From Thermococcus stetteri (GTDB lineage: Archaea; Methanobacteriota_B; Thermococci; Thermococcales; Thermococcaceae): a DNA stretch of 64,000 bases. The notes beneath the pieces are model-generated. The model did no database searches, was not told the DNA's origin, and saw only the letters and a program-made list of their open reading frames with translations. Both the position numbers and the translations under genes were made by a program. Where the stretch lies: the NCBI RefSeq assembly GCF_017873335.1, contig NZ_JAGGKB010000004.1, positions 94,727 through 158,726 of the forward strand. The letters run 5' to 3'. Shown in pieces: positions 30,262 through 39,017 of the stretch (positions are counted from its first letter, which is position 1; every line of letters starts with the position of its first letter).

Positions 30262-30702
30262 TCACTTTTTGACGCCGAAACCCATTGCCTGCTTCTGCTG
30301 GATCTCCTGCGCTTTTTTAGCCAGCTCCCCAAGCTGGACCTCAAGCTTCCTGAGGGCGTCCTGGGTCTTAGCTATCGCCTCCTCGTACTCCTTGATGCGC
30401 TTTTCGAGGTACACTATCGAATCGTCAAGGCTCTTTTCAACGGCGTAACCGGCCCCGACACTGACTATTGCGTTCTTGGCATCGAGGATCTTGCCCTTAA
30501 GGAACGAACCGGCCCCAATTGGGACGAGGATTTCTACTTCGCCCTCCTCTTTTTTGAGACCTTCAAGGGTCTCTTTGACCGCCTGGAACTCGTTCTTTCC
30601 CAGAGTTAATAGCTCAAGGTTCTGGGCGAGTAACTGAGCCTGGGCCTGAAGGAGCTGGTACTGGTACGCAAGCTCTTCAAGCTTTTTGGTTTCCTCCGCC
30701 AT
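30262..30702 (-). CDS. pfdA: Prefoldin alpha subunit
   Basis: Chaperone subunit of the jellyfish-shaped prefoldin hexamer that hands unfolded proteins to the thermosome. 146 residues: an N-terminal coiled coil (about 1-50), a short beta-hairpin core ([16 protein letters not shown] and [14 protein letters not shown]), then a second coiled coil. The start at 30702 is set by GGTGGTTGAA; a longer frame extends upstream to 30756 but has no ribosome site. Confidence 0.93.
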   Translation of the reverse strand: MAEETKKLEELAYQYQLLQAQAQLLAQNLELLTLGKNEFQAVKETLEGLKKEEGEVEILVPIGAGSFLKGKILDAKNAIVSVGAGYAVEKSLDDSIVYLEKRIKEYEEAIAKTQDALRKLEVQLGELAKKAQEIQQKQAMGFGVKK

Positions 30703-30774
30703 TTCAACCACCGGGATGAATTGGAGACGGTATCTTTTAAGATTTTGGACTGCCAAGAGTTGAAATGCCTGGTG

Positions 30775-31887
30775 CTAACAGTTGTAGCACAGCATCGCTA
30801 CCCTCTTTAACAGTATGACGCGGTGGAGCTTGCCGTTGATTATCCTCGCGTTGGATATCTTGTTGAGGTGGTGAATCCGCTTCCTCTCAAGCGCCACCAG
30901 GTCAAGCTCGCGGAGAACCTTAACGAAGTCCTCCCAGCGGATCTTCAGCCACTTTGAGTACTCCTCGAAAAGCTCCTTCTCGACTACTCTGTAAACTCTC
31001 CCGTCCACCACGTATCTAGTGACCCTCTTTGGCAGTTCCTTCCTCAGGCGCCAGCGAGCATGGAGAGGCTCCTGCATTTCGTAAACGGCCTCATCCATAG
31101 ACTTTCCATCGATCATCATCTTGAGAATTATTCCCAGGATTCTGTTTATCCTGTCCGGAACGCCGACAACGTCACCTTTGAGGACTATCTTCCTCCTCCT
31201 AACTCTAATGCCGACGCTCTCCAGCTCTTCGCCGATTTTTGGCGTTGTTTTCTTCTTGTTCCCGCCGGTGTCAACGATGCCGCCGATTATAAAAGCTTTA
31301 ACATCAAAATCCCTCTCGCTCAGGACTTCGTCCGCCCATGGATCCAGCAGGACAACTTCATCAATGCCCCTCTCCTTGAGAAACTCCGAGGTTGGTCCTT
31401 CGTAGGCAGTTATCCTGTCTAGAGGGCCGTGGAACATCTCTTTAAACTCCTCGTTTGCCCAGGTGACGGCCAGTTCACTCCCCGTGAGGTAGTCCCTCAG
31501 AAGGCCATAGCTCTGGTTTACCTGGAGGCAGATTTTTCCCTTCTCCTTCCGGGTGTGCTTGTCCCAGTGGTAGAGGTCGATTATGAAGTAGGGCCAGTCG
31601 GGAAGCCTTCTCCTCAGCTCTTCTGGCATGAGAACTGGTTCAAACTTATCCTTCATACAGAGGGGGGCATAGGCGTAGTAGGAACCTTCAACCTGATTTC
31701 CGTTCAGATCCCATGCAACGGCTGTCTTTTCCGGGACCTTGAAAATGGCCCCCTTTCCGTGGACTATCTCTATCGCTATGTCTTGGAGCTTGTTCTTGGA
31801 TTTTCTGAAGCGCTTTGAGAGCGTCCCTACGCTTGATATGCCTTTTTCTTCGAGTGTCTCCCTGAAAACGTCGGCGAGGGTCTTCAT
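30775..31887 (-). CDS. Archaeal Trm10-type tRNA m1G9/m1A9 methyltransferase (TK0422-like)
   Basis: SPOUT-class methyltransferase modifying N1 of the purine at tRNA position 9. The sequence closely follows my recollection of Thermococcus kodakarensis TK0422: KTLADVFRE at the start, WPYFIIDLYHWDKHT, VNQSYGLLRDY, LLDPWADEVL, FIIGGIVDTGGNKKKTTP (SPOUT knot region) and the CYNC end. 370 residues. Two adjacent ATG codons (31893, 31887) are possible; a TATA-like TTTTTTAAAG about 25-30 bases upstream suggests a leaderless start at one of them. Confidence 0.85.
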   Translation of the reverse strand: MKTLADVFRETLEEKGISSVGTLSKRFRKSKNKLQDIAIEIVHGKGAIFKVPEKTAVAWDLNGNQVEGSYYAYAPLCMKDKFEPVLMPEELRRRLPDWPYFIIDLYHWDKHTRKEKGKICLQVNQSYGLLRDYLTGSELAVTWANEEFKEMFHGPLDRITAYEGPTSEFLKERGIDEVVLLDPWADEVLSERDFDVKAFIIGGIVDTGGNKKKTTPKIGEELESVGIRVRRRKIVLKGDVVGVPDRINRILGIILKMMIDGKSMDEAVYEMQEPLHARWRLRKELPKRVTRYVVDGRVYRVVEKELFEEYSKWLKIRWEDFVKVLRELDLVALERKRIHHLNKISNARIINGKLHRVILLKRVAMLCYNC

Positions 31888-31971
31888 GGGCATAGGTGGG
31901 GGTTGAAGAGGGCTTTAAAAAAGTTTGGGCTAACCTTTTATATAGCCCCTTTTCCACTTCGAAGTGGTGCC

Positions 31972-32331
31972 ATGAGAGTCATAGCATACCCAAGCCTGGG
32001 GGCATCTCTTGTCTTGGCCGGGATCAGTCCGATCTTCTTCAAGCTTGCACTGGTTCAAATCAAGGGGGAAGGTCTCTCCCTCGGTGCAGTTAAGGCGTTC
32101 CTAACTAACAAATACGCTATAATCGGCCTAACATTCTACGCCCTTTCCTCCCTCCTGTGGCTGATTTCACTGTCAGATCTGCCCGCAAGCCTTATGTATC
32201 CCCTCCTGAACCTTGCTTATGTGCTAACAGTTCTTTTGGCTTCAGTCTACTTGAAGGAGCCAGTCCACGCCCTACGCTGGATTGGGGTGTTTCTAATAAT
32301 CGTGGGGAGCATCCTCGTGGGCATCAACTGA
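31972..32331 (+). CDS. Small EamA/SMR-like four-TM transporter
   Basis: 119 residues with four predicted TM helices, the size of a single EamA half or small multidrug-resistance protein. PSLGASLVLAGISPIFFKLAL and LYLKEPVHALRWIGVFLIIVGSI-like text (with SVYLKEPVH before helix 4) matches EmrE/EamA repeats. The usual SMR helix-1 glutamate is not evident. It probably works as a dimer. GGTGCC precedes ATG 31972; TATA CTTTTATATAG at about 31934-31944. Divergent from trm10. Confidence 0.75.
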   Translation: MRVIAYPSLGASLVLAGISPIFFKLALVQIKGEGLSLGAVKAFLTNKYAIIGLTFYALSSLLWLISLSDLPASLMYPLLNLAYVLTVLLASVYLKEPVHALRWIGVFLIIVGSILVGIN

Positions 32332-32372
32332 ACCCGAAAGATTTTTAAACGCTCTTCCTTCCCTTATATCGA

Positions 32373-32450
32373 GCCCCGGTGGTGTAGCCCGGTCAAACAT
32401 GCGGGCCTTTCGAGCCCGCGCCCCGGGTTCAAATCCCGGCCGGGGCACCA
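32373..32450 (+). tRNA. tRNA-Glu (UUC), CCA encoded
   Basis: Acceptor arms GCCCCGG and CCGGGGC pair fully. The anticodon stem CGGGC/GCCCG encloses the loop CTTTCGA with anticodon TTC. The T-arm is CCGGG-TTCAAAT-CCCGG. The discriminator A at 32447 is followed by a genomic CCA. No intron. The TATA box GATTTTTAAAC lies about 30 bases upstream (32340-32350). Confidence 0.97.
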
Positions 32451-32730
32451 GAATTCTACCAAACTTCGCATGAGCAACGTTGAAGCGGAACTTCAATACA
32501 TAGGATGATAGCTCCGTTGAGTTTGATCAAGTTCGCTGTTCCTTCTAGAATTGCTCCTCTACGAAGATTTTTTCCTGATACGCGGGTTAAAAATTAGTGA
32601 GTTCCACCCACCGCTCAATTAGAAAGGAGTTTCTAGCACCTTGGCGCCCTTTGGATGCTTGTTAAAAAGCAAACTTAGTGAACATTCAATCTCCCTCAAG
32701 CTTTTTAACCGTCGTCTTCAACAATCCCCA
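32451..32730. other. Intergenic region after tRNA-Glu
   Basis: About 280 bases without a gene I can support. It ends with the TATA box AAGCTTTTTAACC (about 32698-32710) of the Trm5b gene. The middle contains ATGATAG, TTGA and TGATC in box C/D-like order, but the match is too weak to call. Confidence 0.4.
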
Positions 32731-33726
32731 ATGCTCGCCGTAAAAGTCCCAAAGAGAGATGCCGAAAAAACGAGGAGAAAGCTCATCGAGCTCGGAGTCT
32801 TAGCTAAAGGATACTCTCCAAAGCGGGAGGGCGACTTCGTGCTCTTTCCCGTTATCGAGCCCGTTGAGGGCTTCGAGTTAGTGGAGGCAGAGTTTGAGAG
32901 AACCGAAATGAGGCCTCACAGCTACCGCGAGGTTGTGGAAGTTCCTGAAGAGCTCAGACCGCTCCTCCCGAGCTCTTTTGACATCATCGGTGACATTGCG
33001 ATAATAGAACTCCCAGAAGAGCTCATGAAGCATGGAAAGGCCATTGGAGAGGCCATTCTCAAAGTCCACAGACACATAAAGGCGGTTTTCGCGAAAGGAA
33101 GCAAAGTCTCTGGAGAATACCGCGTGAGGGAGCTCATCCATCTCGCCGGCGAGAGGAGGACTGAAACGCTCCACCGCGAGAACAGGATAAGGCTGAAGCT
33201 CGACGTCGCTAAAGTCTACTTCTCCCCCAGACTTGCCACAGAGAGGATGAGGGTCTTCGAGAAAACCCTGCCGGGGGAGATAGTCTTCGACATGTTCGCC
33301 GGCGTTGGGCCCTACTCAATACTCTTAGCTAAAAAGGCAAAGCTCGTCTTCGCCTGCGACATAAACCCCTGGGCGATAAGGTACCTCGAAGAGAACATAA
33401 GGCTCAACAAAGCCTTCAACGTCGTCCCAATTCTCGGCGATGTCAGGAAGATAGCTGGTAAAATCGAGGCGGACAGAGTGATAATGAACCTCCCCAAGTT
33501 CGCCGACCGCTTCTTAAGGGAAGCAATGCTCAGCGTGAAGTCCGGTGGGATAGTCCACTACTACGGCTTTGGGCCAGAAGAAGACCTCTTCTCCGAGCAT
33601 GAGAGGAAGATAAAGGACGCCGCGAGGGAGCTGGGTTTTGAGGTGGAGTTTCTCGATGAGAGAAGAGTCCGTCCATACGCTCCGAGGCAGTTCAACATCG
33701 CGATATACTTCAGGGTCTTGAAGTGA
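32731..33726 (+). CDS. tRNA (guanine(37)-N1)-methyltransferase Trm5b
   Basis: Makes m1G37 next to the tRNA anticodon, preventing frameshifts. The SAM motif is [17 protein letters not shown] (about residues 186-202), followed by [14 protein letters not shown]. The catalytic NLP motif is [11 protein letters not shown]-terminal D1-D2 parts include the basic region [13 protein letters not shown]. Length 331 fits Trm5b. The ATG at 32731 lies about 25 bases after the TATA box and has no ribosome site, so the mRNA is probably leaderless; the frame's extension to 32641 is not needed. Confidence 0.92.
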   Translation: MLAVKVPKRDAEKTRRKLIELGVLAKGYSPKREGDFVLFPVIEPVEGFELVEAEFERTEMRPHSYREVVEVPEELRPLLPSSFDIIGDIAIIELPEELMKHGKAIGEAILKVHRHIKAVFAKGSKVSGEYRVRELIHLAGERRTETLHRENRIRLKLDVAKVYFSPRLATERMRVFEKTLPGEIVFDMFAGVGPYSILLAKKAKLVFACDINPWAIRYLEENIRLNKAFNVVPILGDVRKIAGKIEADRVIMNLPKFADRFLREAMLSVKSGGIVHYYGFGPEEDLFSEHERKIKDAARELGFEVEFLDERRVRPYAPRQFNIAIYFRVLK

Positions 33727-33732
33727 GAAGTT

Positions 33733-33782
33733 GTTTTATATGGAAAACAAGATTTATAAAGACAATGTTTTATCCATAAAAC
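33733..33782. promoter_or_regulatory. Twin 16-bp inverted-repeat operators flanking a TATA box
   Basis: GTTTTATATGGAAAAC (33733-33748) and GTTTTATCCATAAAAC (33767-33782) are related near-palindromes; the second is a perfect GTTTTAT-CC-ATAAAAC. Their centres are 34 bp apart. Between them lies the TATA box GATTTATAAAG (about 33751-33761), and the second ends at the ATG of the broken ATPase gene (33783). This looks like autoregulatory control of that gene. Confidence 0.6.
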
Positions 33783-35096
33783 ATGATTGAACAGAGGGTC
33801 TGGAAGAGGTCATAGGCGATAACCTTGAACTCCGGGTGAAGTACGTAGAGCGCAACGTGAAGGTTATTTTTCCAAAAAGCCGAGCCCTGGCGGTTGTCGG
33901 GCCGAGGAGGGCGGGAAAAACATACTTCCTCTTTCAGCTGTGGGATGCGATTGACAGCGAGAGGAAGAAAAGTCTTTACGTGAACTTTGAAGACCCGAGG
34001 TTAATTGGGGCAACTTCCAGCGACCTCATAGAGATGCTCAGGATTTACTACTCCCTTCTGAACCACCCCAAAGGAACAAAGCTTACCCTCCTGCTCGATG
34101 AGGTGCAGATGGTCGAGGGCTGGGAGAAGTTCGTCCGCTACCTTCTTGACAGGGGGCACAGGGTGGTGGTGACAGGCTCCTCCTCAAAGCTCCTTTCTAA
34201 AGAGGTGGCAACTGTCCTCAGGGGAAGGGCAGTGACCCTAAACCTTTACCCTTTCTCCCTCCCAGAGGTTCTCATGGTCAGGGGGCTAAAAGGGGAGCTT
34301 CCAAGCCTGGAGACAAGGGGGAGAACCCGAGGGGTTCTGAGGGAGTGCCTCGAATGGGGCTCGTACCCTGAGACCGTTCTCCAGCCGGAGCTGAGGCGGG
34401 AAATTTTAAGGGAAATACTGGAGCTGACCTCCTCCCCGCCCTGAAGGGCGAGGCTTGTTAAAAAGAGAAAAAGTCACCATCTACCGGGATGTGGTCGAGA
34501 GGTGGAGGGTGGGCAACCTCAAGGCGCTCCGCTTCCTCTTCAAGCTTCTGGCCTCTTCGAGCCACGCGACGGTAACCAAGCTTCATTCCACCATGAAAAG
34601 CCTGGGAATAGCGGTTGGAAAGCCCACCCTTGCTAACTACCTCGAATACCTGAACGACGCCCTCGTGGTGTTTCCGCTCAGGGCGTACGTGAAGTCGGGG
34701 AAGAAGAGGGAGCTCCTTGGCTTCAAGCCGTATTTCGTGGATAACGGGCTACTTGCGGTGCTGGGCGTGAGGGACTGGAGCAGGTTGCTGGAGAACCTCG
34801 TTTTCACGGAGCTCATAAAGCGCGGCCTTGAGCCGAACAGAGACCTGTTCTACTACGTTACCCAGGAGGGCAGGGAGGTGGACTTCATACTCCCAGGGGA
34901 GGAGCTTATTCAGGTCTCGTGGAAGGTCCACCCCGGAAACGAGAAGCGTGAGCTCTCTCCACTGGTGAACGCCGCGGATGAAACGGGAATTGAAAAGCTG
35001 ACGCTGGTCACCTGGGAGAGATACCCTGCAGAAAGTATAAAAATTGGAGAAAAAAGCATCAGAGTTGTCCCGCTCGAAGAGTGGGCACTGGAGTAA
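33783..35096 (+). pseudogene. AAA_14/DUF4143 ATPase gene, broken by a frameshift and a mobile-element scar
   Basis: Two separate lesions. The ATG at 33783 opens MIEQRVWK, but the frame needed for the next part (EVIGDNLELRVKYVERN) is reached only by adding one base at about 33804-33807. After a P-loop domain (Walker A GPRRAGKT, Walker B LLLDEVQM), the frame stops within the insertion at 34424-34466. The rest resumes in another frame from about 34467: TIYRDVVERWRVGNLKAL, then a DUF4143 region ending with REVDFIL...QVSWKV, the nuclease-like D...E/QxK pattern. An intact protein would be about 420 residues. A GTG at 33836 could still give a truncated ATPase domain. Confidence 0.85.
34424..34466 (-). 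mobile_element. Single-hairpin scar of the same IS200/IS605-type family
   Basis: About 43 bases inserted in the ATPase pseudogene. The left tip CTGACCTCCTCCCCGCCC is the right end of the family, and the other side (GGGCGAGGCTTGTTAAAAAG) resembles the left end after its hairpin. Only one CCCGCCCTGAAGGGCG hairpin remains between them. It reads like a deletion product in which left- and right-end hairpins have collapsed into one. Confidence 0.7.
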
Positions 35097-36422
35097 TCAC
35101 TTCCCCGCTATCTTCACGTTCTCAAACTTTATGTGCGGCGTTATCATGGTGTTCATGAAGGGCATTACGGTCTGTTCCTTTGAGACCTCGCTCGCCCCCT
35201 TGAGGAGCTCGTAGACGTTGCCCGCTATCAGGAACACTGTTGAGCCCTTCACTTCACCGTCCTCAATGAGGAAGGCCGGGTTGGCAGTTACCGCGAAGTT
35301 TCCGTTGTCCGGGTTGCTTGAGTGGGCTCCCTGGAGGCCGTCAACTAGATAGCCCCTATCTATTTCGGAGATTATGTCCTCAAGGGAGCGCTTCCCGTTC
35401 TCTATCACTGTGCTGTGGAACCCTATGGTGATTCCGCCGCTTTTAGTGTCCCTTATCCCGTTCCCGGTGCTCTCTGTGCCGTAGACCTTCGCCCAGTAGT
35501 TGTCCCAGACGAAGCCCTTGAAAACTCCGTTTTCGATGAGAACGTTCTTCCTCGTTGGGACGCCCTCTCCGTCCGCTATTACAGGCTCAAGGGCAAGGGG
35601 GTGGAACGGGTTGTCGTAGAGGGTGATTACTTCGCTCGCTATCTTCTCGCCGACCTTTCCGGCGAGCGGAGTCGTCTCCTTGACCAGGCGCTCACCGCTG
35701 AATGCGGGGAGCAGGGCAAAGCCAAAGAGTCCGGCAATGGCCCAAGGGCCGAGGATTACCGGCACTTCCTCGTTCTTGCTGGGCATGACGTTGTAGGCCC
35801 ACTTAACCTTCTGAACTATTCTCTCGATCACGCCCTCAACGTCGAGGTTGAGGTCTCTCCTCGCGTCGAAGTCGAAGATTCCGGGAGTTACAACGTCCCC
35901 TTTCCTCCCGACGAGCTCAAAGTAGATGTACGAGGCCCCGCCTTCCTGGGAAACGTCTATTCCGTGGGAGTTGAGCATCCTCCTCTCCTCCCAGCTGACG
36001 CCGCCCGCCCCGCCTGCCACTACGGCGCTCGGATCCTTCTCGCGGGCGAGCTTTATTCCCCTGACCAGCATCTCTACGAGGACGTCTGGAGAGGCCTCCT
36101 TAAGCTCGTAGTTCGGCTCCGGCTTCTCCCTGTACTTCCCAGGCTCGGGCAGTGAGACCCACTTCTCGTCTGGCGAGTTCAGCTCCGCCATCTTCGCGGC
36201 CTGCTCTATGGCCTCTTTCACTTTCTCAGGATCATCGCTGTCTACAATAGCTAAGCCGAGGCGCTTGTCCTTGATTCCGCGGACTATGGTTAGGGCCCCG
36301 CTCCTCGTCGAGGCCATCGAAATCTCGTTGAGCTCGACGTTGGCTGAAACTTCTCTTGAGCGGTAAACGGCTATCTCAAGCTCGTCAAAAAACTTCTCAC
36401 CGAAGCGTATGAGGTTCTCCAT
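35097..36422 (-). CDS. tldE: TldE/PmbA, partner of the TldD metalloprotease
   Basis: Non-catalytic or regulatory subunit of the TldD/TldE heterodimeric metalloprotease; in E. coli the pair matures microcin B17 and degrades the antitoxin CcdA. 441 residues lacking the HExxxH zinc motif. Family text includes GILPAFSG-like PAFSGERLVKE, DGEGVPTRKNVLIENGVFKGF and GLQGAHSSNPDNGNFAV. ATG 36422 follows GGAGGG; a TTG two codons upstream is in frame. Last gene of the operon tldD, DUF4258, DUF2283, tldE, overlapping or nearly abutting throughout. Confidence 0.92.
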   Translation of the reverse strand: MENLIRFGEKFFDELEIAVYRSREVSANVELNEISMASTRSGALTIVRGIKDKRLGLAIVDSDDPEKVKEAIEQAAKMAELNSPDEKWVSLPEPGKYREKPEPNYELKEASPDVLVEMLVRGIKLAREKDPSAVVAGGAGGVSWEERRMLNSHGIDVSQEGGASYIYFELVGRKGDVVTPGIFDFDARRDLNLDVEGVIERIVQKVKWAYNVMPSKNEEVPVILGPWAIAGLFGFALLPAFSGERLVKETTPLAGKVGEKIASEVITLYDNPFHPLALEPVIADGEGVPTRKNVLIENGVFKGFVWDNYWAKVYGTESTGNGIRDTKSGGITIGFHSTVIENGKRSLEDIISEIDRGYLVDGLQGAHSSNPDNGNFAVTANPAFLIEDGEVKGSTVFLIAGNVYELLKGASEVSKEQTVMPFMNTMITPHIKFENVKIAGK

Positions 36423-36424
36423 CT

Positions 36425-36652
36425 TCAACCCTCCACCTCTGCGGTCTTAAGATCAAGACCAAGCTCCTTTATCTTCCTAAACATCTCCCCAAGGAGAACT
36501 TCCCGGGCACGCCATATTTCGATTCCGACGATGTTCCCATCCTCATCGTAATCCACCAAAAGGTCGTCGTCAAGCTCTACGGTTTCAGCGACCTTCCCGC
36601 TGGATATCTCAATGTAGAGGATGTCCCCGCGCGGGTCGTACCTGACTTTCAT
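36425..36652 (-). CDS. DUF2283 protein (antitoxin-like partner)
   Basis: 75-residue small beta protein with the DUF2283 signature: MKVRYDPRGDILYIEISS and VDYDEDGNIVGIEIWRA. DUF2283 genes commonly pair with DUF4258 genes in an arrangement like type II toxin-antitoxin modules. It overlaps the DUF4258 gene by four bases and ends two bases before tldE. GGTGGAGG precedes the ATG. Antitoxin role is inferred from context only. Confidence 0.85.
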   Translation of the reverse strand: MKVRYDPRGDILYIEISSGKVAETVELDDDLLVDYDEDGNIVGIEIWRAREVLLGEMFRKIKELGLDLKTAEVEG

Positions 36653-36921
36653 GCCTCCACCCACCTACCTCTTTTGATGCGTCTCTCTATTTGAGTCTTT
36701 CTTGAGACCTCGTAAACGGTTATCACTTCAATGCCACCGTGCGCCGCGTCATAAACAACCACCAGCCAGCGGCCGTTTTTCCTCACCGCTACGAAGTGTC
36801 CCGTCAGCATGTCCACTGCCCTTATGTCGGGGCTCTGGAGTGCTGAGATAACGTCCTCCTCAGCTATTCCCTTTTTCCTGAGCGCTTCTACGGCGTGCCC
36901 GGTAAAGCGGACGTCAGCCAA
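36649..36921 (-). CDS. DUF4258 protein (RelE/BrnT-like toxin candidate)
   Basis: 90 residues with the DUF4258 pattern: FTGHAVEALRKKGI near the N-terminus, EEDVISALQSPD, then strands RWLVVVYDAAHGGIEVITVYEV. Folds of this kind are predicted mRNA-interferase-like toxins. It starts with TTG at 36921, eight bases inside the end of tldD, so its translation is coupled to the protease. Toxicity has not been shown for this family member; inference only. Confidence 0.82.
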   Translation of the reverse strand: MADVRFTGHAVEALRKKGIAEEDVISALQSPDIRAVDMLTGHFVAVRKNGRWLVVVYDAAHGGIEVITVYEVSRKTQIERRIKRGRWVEA

Positions 36922-38281
36922 TGATTATGCCTCCGTCGAAGCGCATGTGCGGACCACCGGAGCTGACGAAGGCCGTCTGCCCCTTGCCGCAGAAGCCGAC
37001 CTCGATGCCGAAGTCCCTGCCGACCGCTGAGATCTTCTTGAGGGCCTCGATTGCAACTCCAGTGATCGAGGTGTCCCTTATCGGCTCGGCTATCTCGCCG
37101 TTCCGTATGACGTAGCCCTCCTGGATTCCAACCTGGAAGGCCGAATTGAGCTGTGCCTGTCCTCCCCTGAAGTCAACGACGTAGTAGCCGAACTTTATGT
37201 CCTCGATTAGTTCCTCGAAGGAGTGGTCGCCGGGCTCGAAGACGGTGTTTCTCATCCTGATGATCGGCGGATAGCGGTAGCTCTCGGCCCTCGCGTGGCC
37301 GTTTGGTTCCATGCCCCACTTTTTGGCGTACTCCCTGTTCAGCATTATCTCCTTGAGGATTCCGTTCTCGATGATGTGGATGTCCTTGACGGGAACGCCC
37401 TCGTCATCGTACTTGTCGTTTCCAAAGCCGCCGTCAACGTATCTTTCGCTCATCGTAACGTACTCCGGAGCAATCTGCTTGCCGATTAAGTCCTTGAAGG
37501 GTGAGTTTATCGTCAAATCAGCCTCGGCGAGGTGGCCGAGGGCTTCGTGGGCTATAATTCCAACAACTATCGGGCCGGCTACTATCGGCCACTCACCGCG
37601 CTTTGGAGCGACGCCCTTAAGCTGGCTCCACATCTTTCTCTTCAGCCTCTCGGCTACTTTCTCGTTCGGCTCCCTCTCCGTCATCAACTCCCAGCCGTAG
37701 TCAACGGCTCCAATGCTGTCCCTTGCCATTGCGAGCTTGCCGTCGGCCTTTCCTGTGACGTAGGCTCCCTGGTATAGGTAGTTGTAGTCCCACTCTATCC
37801 TCGTCCCCTCGTTGGTGAGGAGGAGCTTTTTGCCGCCACCGTCCTCGTAGCGTATCTGGACGCTCTTTACGGCTTTGTCTTCCTTGAGGATCTTCTCCAG
37901 CTCGCGGAGGTGAGAGACCTTCTCCTCGATGTCGACTTCCCTCGGCTTGATCCTCATCTTGCTCTCAACGAAGTCCTCAACGGGCTTTATCTCCGCCAGC
38001 TCTATCTTCTCCTTCTTCGTCTGGGCCGCGGCCTTGGCAAGCTTGTAGGCCTCTTCGATCTTCTTCTCGAGGTTCGTCAAGTCGCTGGTCGAGGCAAAGC
38101 CCCACGCTCCATCGGCCAGAACCCTTATGGCAACGCCCCTGTGGAGCTTCCCGGTGAAGCTCGTAAAAACGCCGTCCTTGAGGCCGAGTGTTGTCTTCCT
38201 CAGGTCTTCATAGCGGAGCTCTATGTACTCCGCCTTCAGGTTCTCCTCCGCCCAGCGGAGGGCCTTTTCGAGTGCCTCCAT
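36914..38281 (-). CDS. tldD: TldD zinc metalloprotease
   Basis: Catalytic subunit of TldD/E. The zinc motif HEALGH (HExxxH) lies at about residue 244, after the conserved GPIVVGII strand. Other family text: MARDSIGAVDYGWE, ERYVDGGFGNDKYDDEG and the C-terminal GFCGKGQTAFVSSGGPHMRF with the third ligand region. Length 455. ATG 38281 follows GGTGATGGAC; two earlier in-frame starts overlap that site. First gene of the four-gene operon. Confidence 0.95.
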   Translation of the reverse strand: MEALEKALRWAEENLKAEYIELRYEDLRKTTLGLKDGVFTSFTGKLHRGVAIRVLADGAWGFASTSDLTNLEKKIEEAYKLAKAAAQTKKEKIELAEIKPVEDFVESKMRIKPREVDIEEKVSHLRELEKILKEDKAVKSVQIRYEDGGGKKLLLTNEGTRIEWDYNYLYQGAYVTGKADGKLAMARDSIGAVDYGWELMTEREPNEKVAERLKRKMWSQLKGVAPKRGEWPIVAGPIVVGIIAHEALGHLAEADLTINSPFKDLIGKQIAPEYVTMSERYVDGGFGNDKYDDEGVPVKDIHIIENGILKEIMLNREYAKKWGMEPNGHARAESYRYPPIIRMRNTVFEPGDHSFEELIEDIKFGYYVVDFRGGQAQLNSAFQVGIQEGYVIRNGEIAEPIRDTSITGVAIEALKKISAVGRDFGIEVGFCGKGQTAFVSSGGPHMRFDGGIIIG

Positions 38282-38516
38282 GTCCATCACCGTTGACGTT
38301 TGTCCAGAGGAAGTTCCAACCGATCTATAAAAGTCTTTTGAGAACCAATCGGACTGGAAAGACTGAGAGAATGCTGAAGACCATCAATTGAGGGCAACGA
38401 TCTACGTGAGTGATTGTGTCATCAAGCGAGAACGGCCATAATGGCTCAATAGTGGGTAGTAGGAGGTTGCAGGCCGTCCAAATGAGATTACGTCAACCTG
38501 GTTGCTCATCTCATTG

Positions 38517-39017
38517 TTATCGTCTGACAATCTCAAATTCAGCCGATAGGGTTATTTCGTCACTTCTGCTCCTCGATTTGCCTCTCTCGATTAGTACTGT
38601 CTTCGTTATTCTGTATCTGCCTGGAGAAAGTGGTTCGAGCTTTCCAAAGGCCCCGTCAGGGACGCGTATAGCTAGAGGCACGGTCTGCGTCCAGTTGCCA
38701 CCCGGCGGTATCGCCCATCCTATCATCGTGAATGTGAAACCCGTCTCTATCTCTTTCCAGCTCCCGTTTTCCAGTCGGTAGAGCCTGTAGAGAGCACTGA
38801 CTATTATTGTCTCGCTCCCCGTGTTGGTTATAACCAAGGTGAGGTTGTCTCCAACCTTATACGTCTCTCTTTCGAGATCTATAACGGCCATCCCGACCGT
38901 GGGGGATGTATCGTTCTCGACCCTCTCACTGTTCTTGCTCAGTTCCATGTAGAAAACGCCGAAAAAGAGGAGGAAAACCACAATGAATGCCAGAGGGATC
39001 AACCTCATCGGGCTCAT
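38517..39017 (-). CDS. Membrane-anchored Ig-like domain protein, copy 1
   Basis: 166 residues: a single N-terminal TM anchor or signal (LIPLAFIVVFLLFFGVFYM) and one extracellular beta-sandwich of the immunoglobulin-like kind (YKVGDNLTLVITNTGSETI, then PPGGNWTQTVPL and SPGRYRITKTV). N-glycosylation sequons (NDT, NLT, NGS, NWT) fit surface export. The start overlaps the stop of its paralogue at 39014 (ATGA). The pattern resembles Ig-like proteinase-inhibitor-type domains; function unknown. Confidence 0.75.
   Translation of the reverse strand: MSPMRLIPLAFIVVFLLFFGVFYMELSKNSERVENDTSPTVGMAVIDLERETYKVGDNLTLVITNTGSETIIVSALYRLYRLENGSWKEIETGFTFTMIGWAIPPGGNWTQTVPLAIRVPDGAFGKLEPLSPGRYRITKTVLIERGKSRSRSDEITLSAEFEIVRR

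Noticed and set aside
32293..32496. Minus-strand frame over tRNA-Glu
   Set aside because: It reads through the tRNA gene and has no start context.
32508..32550. Box C/D-like order ATGATAG, TTGA, TGATC, CTG
   Set aside because: Only the first box approaches consensus and no guide target could be assigned; chance is likely.
33836..34444. Upstream half of the ATPase as an intact short gene
   Set aside because: The continuation in another frame and the upstream frameshift show it is part of one broken gene; a truncated product is possible but unlikely to be functional.
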